A stretch of DNA of 64,000 nt from contig JAFXNA010000020.1 in assembly GCA_017529865.1 (NCBI GenBank), positions 85,794 to 149,793 of the forward strand. Direction: 5' to 3'. Below are positions 32,976 through 40,955 of the stretch, one piece after another (the first letter of the stretch is position 1; every line of letters begins with the position of its first letter). This DNA comes from Bacteroidaceae bacterium. GTDB taxonomy: Bacteria; Bacteroidota; Bacteroidia; Bacteroidales; Bacteroidaceae. The translations under genes and the position numbers were made by a program. The notes under the pieces are model-generated. The model ran no database searches. It was not told the origin of the DNA and worked only from the letters and a program-made list of their open reading frames with translations.

Positions 32976-33005
32976 CAAAGTTACGACATTTTTTTCAAAC
33001 GACAA
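32976..33005 (-). promoter_or_regulatory. Promoter of the LRR protein gene
   Basis: On the minus strand TTG (33005-33003), exactly 19 nt, TAACTTTG (32983-32976), 18 nt upstream of the first ATG. ATGGAAAATTTT and related motifs further upstream (33016, 33092) recall the CotH gene promoter region. Confidence 0.75.
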
Positions 33006-33260
33006 TCACTTACCCCATGGAAAATTTTGATGTTTTTTGCAAACGTAACTTGCTGAAAATCATAGAGATAAGATTTTTCCATATGCGGTACCCATGGAAA
33101 AGTGATTTCAAGACAGTGGAAAAAACGTCGATTTCTGAAGAAAAAGCACTATTTTAGCAGAGAAAAAGCTACTTCGAACCCACTTTTTCGTACGGGTAGG
33201 CAAATGCAAAAAAAAGAGCCTGAAAGGAGTCAACCGTATTCAGGAAAAGACACACTTTGC

Positions 33261-33410
33261 GCTACAGTTGCTACAGTTGCTACAGTTAAAAATGAAGCGA
33301 TGAAAATCATAAAGAAATTTTTATTTATATAATATATATATATATAAATAAACCTATTTTGCAACCACATATACCCTAAAACGAACTGTAGCAACTGTAG
33401 CAACTGTAGC
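33261..33410. repeat. Perfect 27-bp inverted repeat of GCTACAGTT triplets
   Basis: GCTACAGTT occurs three times in tandem at 33261-33287 and AACTGTAGC three times at 33384-33410, making a perfect 27-bp inverted repeat. The 96-nt loop has an alternating TATATA palindromic centre (33321-33352). There is no gene between the arms. Confidence 0.9.
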
Positions 33411-33553
33411 AGAATATATAGCAATTTACAAATATATTCTCGCTTTGCCAACTCGACTTTACAATCATACATATAATATAAATATTATATGTAATTTTGT
33501 AGAATTATTACATTTTTTTCATTTTTAAATTTTATCATTTTAAATTTATTTCG

Positions 33554-33561
33554 TACCTTTG
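33554..33561 (+). promoter_or_regulatory. Orphan promoter-like -7 element
   Basis: TACCTTTG preceded by TTATTTCG and followed by GCAG. The block is nearly identical to the one at the BASS transporter promoter (55216-55233), but no convincing gene follows; it leads into a GC-rich hairpin tract. Confidence 0.4.
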
Positions 33562-33609
33562 CAGTGCAAAACAAAAGGAGCAAAAAACATCAGCTCCGAC
33601 CAAGAAAAT

Positions 33610-33775
33610 TTGCAGCCCCTAGGGGTAACAAAATTTCCCCTTAAGGGGAACAAAAATAAACCTCCCCCCCCGCCCCTCCCACCGGCGGAGCCCCCAATTC
33701 CTCCGATTCCGGAATTGCCCAAGGAGGGGAGTAACAAATCCTCTCCCCTTGGGGGAGATAAGAGAGAGGTTATCA
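33610..33775. repeat. Tract of GC-rich palindromes
   Basis: Successive short palindromes: CCCCTAGGGG, TTCCCCTTAAGGGGAA, a C-run with CCACCGGCGG, CAATTCC...GGAATTG, and CTCCCCTTGGGGGAG. They belong to the same family as the in-frame inserts in the GH97, GH2 and GH-A genes. The frame is open on the plus strand but gives only a Pro-rich, compositionally biased peptide. Confidence 0.75.
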
Positions 33776-33939
33776 AATATTAACTAATTTATTAACCCTA
33801 AAAACAATATGGCAAAAAGTACAGGTTATTTCGGTCAGCGTTTATTGAAAAATGGTGAAAAAGGCTTCCTCTTGCATCTTTTTTATATGTCTTTTTGCAA
33901 AAAAGCCTATGTTCGATGTTCAATGTCTGATTTTTTTTG

Positions 33940-33947
33940 TAACTTTG
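33940..33947 (+). promoter_or_regulatory. Likely promoter of the hydrolase cluster
   Basis: TAACTTTG, 93 nt upstream of the first GH43 ATG, is the only good -7 match in the last 300 nt before the cluster. The -33 position reads GTT rather than TTG, so an activator may be needed. The rest of 33412-34040 is AT-rich spacer. Confidence 0.5.
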
Positions 33948-34040
33948 GAGCGTCAAATGTGCTTAAGGGTATAGCTTTAGCTATTGGCTTATGACTTACG
34001 ATAAAAAAGTATTAAATAAATCAAACTTAAAAACAATCTT

Positions 34041-35366
34041 ATGAACACAAAACTACTTTTCTCAGCATTGCTGATGGCGAATGCAGTTGTTGCATTTGCA
34101 CAAGATCCTATTGTATCAACCAAGTATACGGCTGACCCTGCACCTTATGTGCATGGTGATACCGTTTATCTCTATACCACACACGACGAAGATGACGCGG
34201 AGGGCTTCAAGATGTTTGACTGGCTGCTCTATACTTCTACGGATATGGTGAACTGGACTGATCACGGTGCAGTTGCCTCATTGGATGATTTCAAGTGGTA
34301 TGACGGTAAGAACGGCGCCTGGGCAGAGCAGGTCATCGAACGTAATGGTAAGTGGTATATGTATTGCCCAATTCATGGTCACGGCATCGGTGTGTTGGTA
34401 GCAGACTCTCCATACGGACCTTTCAAAGACCCAATCGGCAAGCCGATCGTGTGGCAGCGTGAGCATTGGGATGATATCGACCCAACGGTGTGGATTGACG
34501 ATGACGGACAGGCATACATGTATTGGGGTAACCCGAACCTATATTGTGCATTGTTGAACGAGGATATGATTTCGCTCAAGAGCGATGCGATGCGTATGCA
34601 CGACAAACCAGAGCACTATCAGGAAGGCCCTTGGTTCTACAAACGCAATGGAAAGTACTATCTGGCTTTTGCTTCGACTTGCTGTCCGGAAGGACTGGGC
34701 TATGCGATGAGTGAAAATCCGCTGGGACCCTGGAAGTTTACAGGCTATATTATGGCTCCGACTCCACGTACACGAGGCAACCACCCAGGTATCATCGACT
34801 TCAAGGGGAAGAGTTACGGATTCGGACTGAACTACGACCTGAAGAACATCACCATCAAGGAACATAAGGAGCGCCGCAGTGTGGGTGCTTTCCCGATTAC
34901 ATACAACTCGGACGGAACGATTCAGGAGTCTCCTTACTTCAAGGACACGAAACTGGAGCAGGTGGGTACGTTCGACCCATTCAAGGCTCGCATCGAGGCT
35001 GAGACGATGGCGTGGGGCTTTGGCCTGAAGACCATCAAGACTGCTACGGGTCAGATCTATGTGACGAACGTCAATCCCGATGAGTACATCCTCGTGAAGG
35101 GTGTGGACTTCGGCATGCAGAAACTCTCGAAGTTCATCGCTAACTGCGCTGCAACGGTAGGTGGTACCATCGAACTGCATATCGATGCTGCGAACGGAAA
35201 GAAGATCGGTTCGGTGAGTGTGAAACCGACTGGAAGTGAAACGACATTCAAGGATTTCGCCGGTTCTATCTCGAATCCGAAGGGTGTGCACGACCTGTAT
35301 ATCGTCTTCAAAGGAGTGAAGGACAAGAACCTGTTCAACTTCGATTATTGGAAAATTGATAGATGA
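34041..35366 (+). CDS. GH43 glycosidase with C-terminal CBM6-like domain
   Basis: A 441-aa exported protein, signal peptide cut after VAFAQ (about residue 20). The five-bladed GH43 propeller has the three expected acids: Asp32 (TADPAP, base), Asp147 (DDIDPTV, pKa modulator) and Glu195 (QEGPW, acid). A β-sandwich from about residue 316 (KARIEAETMAW...FNFDYWKI) is CBM6-like. GH43 enzymes remove xylose or arabinose from xylan and arabinan. First gene of a seven-gene plus-strand hydrolase run. Exact specificity (β-xylosidase or α-L-arabinofuranosidase) cannot be read from the motifs. Confidence 0.88.
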   Translation: MNTKLLFSALLMANAVVAFAQDPIVSTKYTADPAPYVHGDTVYLYTTHDEDDAEGFKMFDWLLYTSTDMVNWTDHGAVASLDDFKWYDGKNGAWAEQVIERNGKWYMYCPIHGHGIGVLVADSPYGPFKDPIGKPIVWQREHWDDIDPTVWIDDDGQAYMYWGNPNLYCALLNEDMISLKSDAMRMHDKPEHYQEGPWFYKRNGKYYLAFASTCCPEGLGYAMSENPLGPWKFTGYIMAPTPRTRGNHPGIIDFKGKSYGFGLNYDLKNITIKEHKERRSVGAFPITYNSDGTIQESPYFKDTKLEQVGTFDPFKARIEAETMAWGFGLKTIKTATGQIYVTNVNPDEYILVKGVDFGMQKLSKFIANCAATVGGTIELHIDAANGKKIGSVSVKPTGSETTFKDFAGSISNPKGVHDLYIVFKGVKDKNLFNFDYWKIDR

Positions 35367-35495
35367 GTCTCCACTCCTAAACTCCTCAACTCACATTCGG
35401 CCTGAGCTCACGTCGAAGGCTGCACTCCTAAGAATAACTTCAAAAATCTTTGAGAATAACTTCAAAAATAATAAATCAAACCAAAAAACAATCTT

Positions 35496-36851
35496 ATGAA
35501 ACTGAGAAAAGTCTTAACAGCGGTATGTCTTTTGACAGCTGCGTGCGTTCAGATGAATGCACAAAACCCAATTATCCGTAATATCTACAGCGCTGACCCA
35601 ACTGCGAGAGTATTTAATGGTAAGGTTTACCTCTATCCATCGCACGATATTTTCCCTCCTGAGGGACAGCGTCAGGATTGGTTCTGCATGGAGGACTATC
35701 ATGTATTCTCCTCAGAAGACTTGATGGACTGGACCGATCACGGCGTGATTGTCACTCAGAACAAAGTTCCTTGGGTACGCCCGAACTCTTATTCGATGTG
35801 GGCGCCTGACTGTGTCGAAAGAAACGGAAAGTATTATTTCTATTTCCCATCTGCTCCAGGTACAGGTATGGGTGGCTTTGCTGTAGGTGTTTGTGTGGCT
35901 GACCGTCCGGAAGGACCGTTCACTCCTGAAGCAGAACCGATCAAGGGTATTGGCGGTATCGACCCATGTGTGCTCCAGGCATCTGATGGCAATGCTTATA
36001 TCTTCTGGGGTGCTGGAATGTGCGCCAAACTCAAGGACAACATGAAGGAACTTGCCGATGACAACCCGAAGTCAGTTAGAAAATTTGGCAACCGAGAGTT
36101 TGAATCGGTGGGTGTCAACTGCCTCCAAGGTCTGCCAAGCCGTCAGGCTGAAGGTCCGTTCGCATTCGAGTACAACGGAAACTTCTACCTTACATATCCA
36201 TACGTGAGAGAGAATACTGAAGTCCTCGCATACGCAATGAGTAAGAACCCAATGGGTCCTTACGAATATAAGGGACTGATTATGGCAGAGCATGCAAACG
36301 GTTGCTGGACCAACCATCATAGTATCATCAACTACAAGGGACAGTGGTATCTGTTCTATCATCATAACGACTACTCTCCAAAGGACGACAAGCGTCGCTC
36401 GGTGTGTGTAGACTCTCTGTTCTTCAATCCTGACGGAACCATCCAGGAGGTGAAGCCTACCTTGCGTGGTGTCGGTATTTCAAATGCACACAAGCCTGTT
36501 CAGATTGACCGTTACAGCGCAATAGGTAGCGGAGCAAGCATTGAGTATCACGACACGCTGAGGTACTTCGACGGCTGGAAGACTGTCTTCCCAAGTGCCG
36601 GAGCATGGGTTGTATATAACAAGATCGGCCTTGAGAAAGCATCGAAAAACATGACTGTTCGTCTGAAATCAAACGCAGCAAGTACTGCAACTTTAATCCT
36701 TTCAAACAACAAGGCTCAGGTGAAGTTGCCAAGTACCAACGGACAGTGGCAGGAAGTAAAGGTTGCTGTGAAGTCGGTGAAGAAGGGTGTCTACGACCTG
36801 AAACTCATTGCCGGAGGTAAGATGGAGGTTGACTGGGTAAAATTTGAATAA
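35496..36851 (+). CDS. GH43 glycosidase with C-terminal β-sandwich
   Basis: A 451-aa exported protein (signal cut near VQMNAQ, residue 23). Catalytic acids by position: Asp34 (YSADPTA), Asp156 (GGIDPC), Glu219 (QAEGPF). The C-terminal 115 residues (SIEYHDTLRYFDGW...KMEVDWVKFE) form a CBM6-like module. It differs enough from the GH43 genes on either side to suggest a different subfamily and side-chain specificity. It lies 129 bp after the first GH43 with a similar AAACAATCTTATGAA start context, so it is probably the same operon. Confidence 0.87.
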   Translation: MKLRKVLTAVCLLTAACVQMNAQNPIIRNIYSADPTARVFNGKVYLYPSHDIFPPEGQRQDWFCMEDYHVFSSEDLMDWTDHGVIVTQNKVPWVRPNSYSMWAPDCVERNGKYYFYFPSAPGTGMGGFAVGVCVADRPEGPFTPEAEPIKGIGGIDPCVLQASDGNAYIFWGAGMCAKLKDNMKELADDNPKSVRKFGNREFESVGVNCLQGLPSRQAEGPFAFEYNGNFYLTYPYVRENTEVLAYAMSKNPMGPYEYKGLIMAEHANGCWTNHHSIINYKGQWYLFYHHNDYSPKDDKRRSVCVDSLFFNPDGTIQEVKPTLRGVGISNAHKPVQIDRYSAIGSGASIEYHDTLRYFDGWKTVFPSAGAWVVYNKIGLEKASKNMTVRLKSNAASTATLILSNNKAQVKLPSTNGQWQEVKVAVKSVKKGVYDLKLIAGGKMEVDWVKFE

Positions 36852-36893
36852 AAAGGAAGTAAAGCAAGGCTTATTAACTTCAAATAAATAAGA
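36852..36893 (+). repeat. Short modular hairpin leader (copy 5)
   Basis: GGAAGTAAA, the hairpin AAGC-AAG-GCTT, then TTAACTTC, ending 6 nt before the GH3 start codon. A minimal version of the leader family with the same orientation. Confidence 0.6.
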
Positions 36894-36898
36894 AAAAG

Positions 36899-39493
36899 AT
36901 GAGATATAAAACCCTATTTTCTATTATTATGTTAGGTGCTGGATGCATGCAGATGCAGGCCCAGCAGTTCCCTTATCAGAATCCAGCGCTCTCAGCTCAT
37001 GCGAGAGCGGTGGATTTGTGTAGTCGCCTGACCCTCGAGGAGAAGGCACAGTTGATGTTGGACGACTCTCCAGCCATTCCCCGACTGGGTATCAAACGAT
37101 TCCAATGGTGGAGCGAGGCTTTGCACGGAGTAGCCAATATGGGGAATGTGACCAACTTCCCGGAACCAATCGGTATGGCCGCTTCGTTCAACCCGAATCT
37201 GGTGTATAAAGTGTTCGATGCAACCAGTACGGAGGCACGTGCTCACTGGAATCAGTTGATGGCATCGGGCAACGAAGTGACTCGTTTCCACAGCCTTTCG
37301 TTCTGGACGCCAAATGTCAACATCTTCCGCGACCCACGATGGGGTAGAGGACAGGAGACCTACGGTGAGGATCCATACCTTACCGGTGTGATGGGTTCGG
37401 CTGTCGTACGCGGTCTGCAAGGTCCTGAGGAAAGCAAGTACAGAAAGACTTGGGCATGTGCGAAACATTATGCTGTGCATAGCGGACCGGAATGGAGCCG
37501 TCATACGGCTAATCTGGTGGATGTCAGCGCACGTGACCTTTGGGAGACCTATCTGCCTGCCTTCAAGACGCTGGTAGAAGACGCGAAGGTGCGTGAGGTG
37601 ATGTGTGCCTATCAGCGATTGGACGATGAACCATGTTGCAGTAGCGGACGTCTGTTGCAGGACATTCTCCGTGACGAATGGGGATTCCAGTATCTCGTCG
37701 TATCGGACTGTAGTGCCGTATCGGATATCCATCAAACCCACCATACAGCAAGCGATGCTACCCATTCTGCTGCCCGTGCTGCTTTGGCTGGTACGGATGT
37801 GGAGTGTGGCTACAACTATGCATATAGAAGTATTCCAGAGGCTGTCCGTCGTGATTTCATCAAGGAATCGGAGGTGGACAAGCATGTCATCCGTCTACTC
37901 GAAGGCCGTTTCGATTTGGGTGAGATGGACGACCCGTCAGAGGTGGAGTGGTCAAAGATTCCTGCCAGCGTATTGGAATGTAAGGAACATGTGGACCTGT
38001 CGCTCAATATGGCTCGTCAGATTATGACATTGCTGAAGAACGACAATGTTTTGCCTCTGAATAAGAGTGATAAGATTGCGGTCATCGGTCCGAATGCAGA
38101 TAATCAACCGATGATGTGGGGTAACTACAATGGTACTCCAACCCGTACGGTCACCATCGTGAACGGTATCCGTGCGGTCAATAAGAATATCAAGTATCTG
38201 CCTGGTTGTGACCTGACAGATAACCGCATTGTGACTGATGTGTTTGATCAGTTGAGTTTCGAAGGGAAGAAAGGTATCAAAGGTACATTCTGGAACAACA
38301 CCCGTCGTGAAGGGAAACCTGTGACCACTGAATACTATACCAGCCCATTCTCAAAGACAACAGCTGGTAACTATCAGTTTGCTCCAGGAGTGAATCTGAC
38401 GGACTTCAGTGCCCTCTATCAGACGGTGCTCAAACCAAAGAAGTCGGGCGAGATTGTGGTGAATGTGGAATCGGTAAGCAACTTTGATGTGTTCATCAAC
38501 GGAGAGCGCAAGGTACATTATAGTACTTGGCGTACCACCCCAACACGTACCCCTATACAGGTTGAGGCAGGTAAGGAATACGAGATTGAAATCCGCTTCT
38601 CACATATTCCTACTTACAATGCCAGCATGAAGGTGAATATCGGTATTGAGTCGATTATCGACTACGACGAAATCATCAAGCAGTTGGCAGGTTATCAGAA
38701 AGTAGTGTTTGTTGGTGGTATCGCTCCGAGTCTCGAAGGCGAGGAGATGCCTATCGAAATTGATGGTTTCAAGGGTGGTGACCGTACCCATATCGAACTA
38801 CCTGCCGTACAGCGTAACTTCCTGAAGGCATTGAAGAATGCAGGTAAGACCGTCATCTTTGTGAACTGTTCCGGTTCTGCCATCGCACTCGAACCTGAAA
38901 CCCAATCGTGTGATGCTATCCTTCAGGCTTGGTATCCTGGTATGCAAGGTGGTATTGCTGTGGCTGATGTGCTGTACGGTAAATACAACCCAAGCGGTAA
39001 GCTGCCTGTAACCTTCTATAAGAATTCCGACCAGTTGGGCGATTTCGAAGACTATAGCATGAAGGGACGTACCTATCGTTATATGAAGAACGACAAACCG
39101 CTCTATCCGTTTGGTTATGGATTGAGCTATACAACCTTTGATATCGGGAAGGCGAAACTGTCTGACACTACGCTCAGTTCGCGTAATCTGAATATCACGC
39201 TGCAAGTCCCTGTTACCAATACGGGTAAGATGGACGGAACGGAAGTCGTGCAGGTGTATGTGCGTAATCCTCAAGACCCCAACGGACCTATCATGCAGTT
39301 GCGTGGTTTTGCTCGGGTAGGTGTCTTGGCTGGACGTACCAACACCGCTGAAATCATTATGAATCGTAAGTCGTTCGAGTGGTTCGACGAAGAAACCAAT
39401 ACCGTGAAGACCAAGCCTGGAACGTACGAGGTGCTGTATGGAAACAGTTCTGCTCCTGAGGCATTGCAGCGCGTAACCGTGGAAATCAAATAA
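36899..39493 (+). CDS. GH3 β-glycosidase, β-xylosidase type, with PA14 insert
   Basis: An 864-aa exported protein (signal to about residue 22, QMQAQQ). The GH3 N-domain has LTLEEKAQLMLDDSPAI, WWSEALHGVAN, FFTPN-like FWTPNVNIFRDPRWGRGQETYGEDP, KHYAVHSGPEW and the nucleophile Asp270 in YLVVSDCSAV. The α/β sandwich domain follows; a PA14-like insert is seen around residues 440-590 (IKGTFWNN...VEAGKEYEIEIRFSH). It ends with an FnIII-like domain (LQVPVTNTGKMDGTEVVQVYV). The EALHGVA motif is typical of bacterial and plant β-xylosidases. It would release xylose from oligosaccharides trimmed by the neighbouring GH43 enzymes. Confidence 0.92.
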   Translation: MRYKTLFSIIMLGAGCMQMQAQQFPYQNPALSAHARAVDLCSRLTLEEKAQLMLDDSPAIPRLGIKRFQWWSEALHGVANMGNVTNFPEPIGMAASFNPNLVYKVFDATSTEARAHWNQLMASGNEVTRFHSLSFWTPNVNIFRDPRWGRGQETYGEDPYLTGVMGSAVVRGLQGPEESKYRKTWACAKHYAVHSGPEWSRHTANLVDVSARDLWETYLPAFKTLVEDAKVREVMCAYQRLDDEPCCSSGRLLQDILRDEWGFQYLVVSDCSAVSDIHQTHHTASDATHSAARAALAGTDVECGYNYAYRSIPEAVRRDFIKESEVDKHVIRLLEGRFDLGEMDDPSEVEWSKIPASVLECKEHVDLSLNMARQIMTLLKNDNVLPLNKSDKIAVIGPNADNQPMMWGNYNGTPTRTVTIVNGIRAVNKNIKYLPGCDLTDNRIVTDVFDQLSFEGKKGIKGTFWNNTRREGKPVTTEYYTSPFSKTTAGNYQFAPGVNLTDFSALYQTVLKPKKSGEIVVNVESVSNFDVFINGERKVHYSTWRTTPTRTPIQVEAGKEYEIEIRFSHIPTYNASMKVNIGIESIIDYDEIIKQLAGYQKVVFVGGIAPSLEGEEMPIEIDGFKGGDRTHIELPAVQRNFLKALKNAGKTVIFVNCSGSAIALEPETQSCDAILQAWYPGMQGGIAVADVLYGKYNPSGKLPVTFYKNSDQLGDFEDYSMKGRTYRYMKNDKPLYPFGYGLSYTTFDIGKAKLSDTTLSSRNLNITLQVPVTNTGKMDGTEVVQVYVRNPQDPNGPIMQLRGFARVGVLAGRTNTAEIIMNRKSFEWFDEETNTVKTKPGTYEVLYGNSSAPEALQRVTVEIK

Positions 39494-39514
39494 TGAAACA
39501 TAAATAATACAAAG

Positions 39515-40900
39515 ATGAAAAAAACTATTCTGGCTGGAATACTGGCTATTACTACTTTCAGTGCGAACGCACAAAACCCTGTAGTGCACACCTGTTTCTC
39601 TACTGACCCTGCACCGATGGTGTATGGCGACCGAGTGTATGTATTTACGGGTCATGACGAAGAAGGTGCCGACTTCTTCTGGATGAACGAATGGCGATTG
39701 TTCTCAAGTGCCGATATGGTCAACTGGACTGATCATGGCTGCCCACTGGCTCAAGGCGACCTCTCATGGGCTGATGACCGTGCTTGGGCACCTCAGTGTA
39801 TCGAACGTAATGGTAAGTTCTACCTCTACGTACCTGTACATTCACGCATCTCACGTGGTATGGCTATCGGTGTTGCGGTAGCTGACAAGATAGAAGGTCC
39901 GTATAAAGATCCTCTGGGCAAACCACTCTTCGAGAATGGTTCGTGGGATCATATCGACCCGACCGTGATGATTGAAGCAGACGGTCAGGCTTATCTCTAT
40001 TGGGGTAATCCACGTCTCTATTCCGTAAAACTGAACGAAGACATGATTTCGTTGGCTTCGGAGGTAAAGGTAGATACGACCGTTCGCCGCTACACAGAGG
40101 GTCCTTGGATTATGAAACAGCGTCCTGCTACCAAGGAGGAGCAAAAAGCCATGAAGGCACAGAAAATCAAGAAGTCTTACTGGGGTAAGTATTTCATGGT
40201 ATATGCTGCCGGCGGTGTGCCAGAGTGCATCGCATATAGTGTCAGCGACAACCCTCAAGGCCCATGGGAATATGTGGGTGAGGTGATGCCTCAGAACAAT
40301 TCGACCAACTCTTTCACCAACCACAGTGGTACGGTGACATTCAAAGATCATAACTATTTCTTCTACCACACGGGATGGCTTCCTGGAGGTGGCGGTTTTG
40401 CTCGTAGTGTCAGCGTAGAGGAATTCCAATGGAATCCCGATGGCAGTTTCCCCACCATCACGCCCAACAAGGAAGGTGTTAAACCAATAGGTACACTTGA
40501 CCCGTATCAGCGTGTGGAGGCTGAGACGATTGCGAATGCAAAGGGTGTGAAGAGCGAATGGAACAGGAAGCATGGGGTGGTGTTCCTTAGTGACATCCAG
40601 AATGGTGACTGGACTTCTGTTCGTGAAGTGGCTCTCAAACCCACAACTTCTTCTATTACTGTTCGTGCTGCCAGTGGTCTGCAAGGAGGAACCATCGAAA
40701 TTCATCTTGGCTCAGAACGCGGAACAGTGATTGCAAGCGTGAAAGTTGCTCCAACAGGTGGTTGGGAGGAATGGGAGGAATTTACTGCTCCTGTGCGAAT
40801 GCCTGCCAACTTCAACGATCAGACAACCGACCTCTTCTTTATGTACAAAGGTCTGAAGGGTTGCAAATTGATTAACTTTGATTGGTGGCAGTTTAAATAA
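39515..40900 (+). CDS. GH43 glycosidase with CBM6 domain
   Basis: A 461-aa exported protein (signal cut near SANAQ, residue 20). Catalytic acids: Asp31 (STDPAP), Asp148 (DHIDPTV) and Glu195 (YTEGPW). A Lys-rich insertion of about 25 residues (PATKEEQKAMKAQ) sits between propeller blades. The CBM6 domain from about residue 330 (QRVEAETIANAKGVKSEW...LINFDWWQF) is classical. It resembles the first GH43 of the cluster more than the second. It starts 21 nt after the GH3 stop and is therefore co-transcribed. Likely an arabinofuranosidase or xylosidase on arabinoxylan. Confidence 0.9.
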   Translation: MKKTILAGILAITTFSANAQNPVVHTCFSTDPAPMVYGDRVYVFTGHDEEGADFFWMNEWRLFSSADMVNWTDHGCPLAQGDLSWADDRAWAPQCIERNGKFYLYVPVHSRISRGMAIGVAVADKIEGPYKDPLGKPLFENGSWDHIDPTVMIEADGQAYLYWGNPRLYSVKLNEDMISLASEVKVDTTVRRYTEGPWIMKQRPATKEEQKAMKAQKIKKSYWGKYFMVYAAGGVPECIAYSVSDNPQGPWEYVGEVMPQNNSTNSFTNHSGTVTFKDHNYFFYHTGWLPGGGGFARSVSVEEFQWNPDGSFPTITPNKEGVKPIGTLDPYQRVEAETIANAKGVKSEWNRKHGVVFLSDIQNGDWTSVREVALKPTTSSITVRAASGLQGGTIEIHLGSERGTVIASVKVAPTGGWEEWEEFTAPVRMPANFNDQTTDLFFMYKGLKGCKLINFDWWQFK

Positions 40901-40901
40901 T

Positions 40902-40954
40902 TCATAATTGACTAACGTCGAACTAAAGTTTCATAATTTATAATTCATAATTAA
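40902..40954. repeat. AT-rich word repeat, second copy
   Basis: An inverted copy of 22918-23004 without its 24-nt insert: TTGACTAACGTCGAACTAAA followed by TTTCATAATTTATAATTC. It ends at the GH97 start codon. Confidence 0.75.
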
Positions 40955-40955
40955 A

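Noticed and set aside
33559..33783. 74-codon Pro-rich open frame
   Set aside because: It is made of GC-rich palindromes and begins inside the -7 element; the open frame is a by-product of C-rich DNA.
33809..33994. 61-codon frame starting MAKSTGYFGQ
   Set aside because: The start context looks reasonable, but the peptide degenerates into Cys/Phe-rich sequence with a promoter inside; at best a remnant, not supportable as a gene.
34539..35291. Long antisense frames inside the GH43, GH3 and GH97 genes (up to 297 codons)
   Set aside because: These lie opposite genes with full catalytic motifs and signal peptides and show no family features of their own.
35367..35495. Possible leader element before the second GH43
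   Set aside because: It has CTCCACTCCTAAACTCC-like words and a repeated GAATAACTTCAAAAAT, but no hairpins of the leader family; I could not assign it.
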